Assembly (NCBI RefSeq): GCF_000230555.1
Contig: NC_016078.1
Location: 1,116,001 to 1,180,000, forward strand
Origin: Pelagibacterium halotolerans B2
GTDB lineage: Bacteria; Pseudomonadota; Alphaproteobacteria; Rhizobiales; Devosiaceae
Direction of reading: 5' to 3'
DNA: 64,000 bases
The notes beneath the pieces are model-generated. The model saw only the letters and a list, made by a program, of their open reading frames with translations, was not told where the DNA came from and made no database searches. Both the position numbers and the translations under genes were made by a program. Below are positions 63,206 through 64,000 of the stretch, piece after piece; positions within the stretch are counted from its first letter, which is position 1, and every line of letters begins with the position of its first letter.

Positions 63206-64000
63206 ATGCCGATCATCAATTCCATCACCGAAATGCATGATGACATCGTCGCCTGGCGCCGCGATTTTCATGCTCATCCCGAATTGCTCTACGACGTGGA
63301 TCGCACGGCAGGCAAAATTGCGCAGCTTCTTGAAAGCTTCGGCGTCGACGAAGTCGTTACCGGCATTGGCCGGACAGGAGTGGTTGGCGTTATCCGCGGG
63401 CGCGCTCCCGGCCGATCCATCGGTCTAAGGGCCGATATGGATGCGCTGCCGATCAATGAGGCGACAGGCTTGTCTCATGCCAGCACGACACCGGGGCTGA
63501 TGCATGCCTGCGGCCATGATGGCCACAGCGCCATGCTCTTGGGGGCGGCCCGACATCTGGCCCTGACCCGGAATTTCGACGGTACGATCATGGTGATCTT
63601 CCAACCCGCCGAAGAGGGCGGAGCGGGCGGATTGGCCATGGCCGAAGACGGGCTGTTCGAGCGGTTCGGCATCGAAGCCGTCTATGGCATGCACAATCTG
63701 CCCGGCTTGCCCGAAGGCAGTTTTGCAACCTGCCCGGGCGCCATCATGGCTTCGGCCGACGAATTCGATATTGAGATCACCGCCAGGGGTGGGCACGCCG
63801 CCTGGCCCCATGAGGCCGTCGATCCCGTGCTCGTTGCCGGTCATATGATTACGGCGCTTCAGTCGATCGTCGCGCGCAATATCGATCCGCTCGCTTCGGC
63901 TGTAATTTCCACAACCCGTATGGAATCTGGAAGCGCCTATAACGTCATCCCCGGTACCGCGCGGCTGTCGGGAACGGTTCGCACGCTTGCCCCCGAGACG
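63206..64000 (+). CDS. M20D-family amidohydrolase (N-terminal part; cut by window edge)
   Basis: The first 265 residues are visible. They show the M20D motifs RRDFHAHPEL, RADMDALPI, HACGHDGHSAMLLGAA and QPAEEGGAGG, the last with the catalytic Glu pair, and then the start of the dimerisation domain (ITARGGHAAWPHEA). Relatives hydrolyse N-acyl- or N-carbamoyl-amino acids, indole-acetyl amino acids or hippurate. It sits 10 nt after the ABC operon and could process the HyuAB product. Confidence 0.92.
   Translation, partial: MPIINSITEMHDDIVAWRRDFHAHPELLYDVDRTAGKIAQLLESFGVDEVVTGIGRTGVVGVIRGRAPGRSIGLRADMDALPINEATGLSHASTTPGLMHACGHDGHSAMLLGAARHLALTRNFDGTIMVIFQPAEEGGAGGLAMAEDGLFERFGIEAVYGMHNLPGLPEGSFATCPGAIMASADEFDIEITARGGHAAWPHEAVDPVLVAGHMITALQSIVARNIDPLASAVISTTRMESGSAYNVIPGTARLSGTVRTLAPET

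Overview
The window is high-GC, densely coded DNA from an alphaproteobacterium, most likely a member of the Hyphomicrobiales close to Devosia/Pelagibacterium. That placement is inferred from the DUF2842-CtaA-rplM-rpsI and aminotransferase-hom-glpX-recJ neighbourhoods, the porin style, and a palindromic intergenic repeat of the rhizobial type. I see no insertion sequence, integrase, phage gene or CRISPR array.

Positions 1-28,750 look like conserved chromosome. In order they hold: divergent exopolysaccharide genes (a Wza-like lipoprotein, a Wzz/GumC-like chain-length protein and a NodB-type deacetylase); DUF2842 and heme A synthase; rplM-rpsI; an ABC-2 exporter; a GT1-type glycosyltransferase; argC; an AlaC-like aminotransferase; a homoserine dehydrogenase carrying an extra N-terminal HTH-like domain; glpX; a lipoprotein; recJ; cfa; and a siderophore ABC operon with two binding proteins. 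These are followed by an SDR, an M20 dipeptidase, two tRNA-Glu genes, an M15-like lipoprotein, gloA, a double cold-shock-domain protein, a DUF192 protein and a universal stress protein.

Positions 28,850-64,000 form a catabolic and transport region holding five solute importers of four kinds. (a) A LivJHMGF importer is coupled to an SMP-30 lactonase and bracketed by LysR and TetR regulators, with a 26-bp palindrome upstream of tetR. (b) A minus-strand operon encodes cytochrome c, a XoxJ-like binding protein, a Tat-exported TIM-barrel protein, a divergent PQQ dehydrogenase, a porin-like protein and a ThuA protein. All six products carry export signals, so this looks like a complete periplasmic oxidation system. 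(c) A TRAP (DctPQM) operon lies divergent to it. (d) A TctCBA importer is followed by a shikimate-dehydrogenase-like enzyme. (e) A proline-racemase-family enzyme, an XRE-cupin regulator and a pyrroline-2-carboxylate-reductase-like enzyme diverge from a peptide ABC importer combined with hydantoinase A/B and an M20D amidohydrolase cut by the right edge. The two divergent promoters of (e) share a 12-bp motif placed at both -10 boxes.

Together the right half suggests a heterotroph specialised in scavenging oxidised sugars, lactones, carboxylates, hydroxyproline-type amino acids and cyclic amides. The strongest candidate for an undescribed system is the all-exported PQQ operon.
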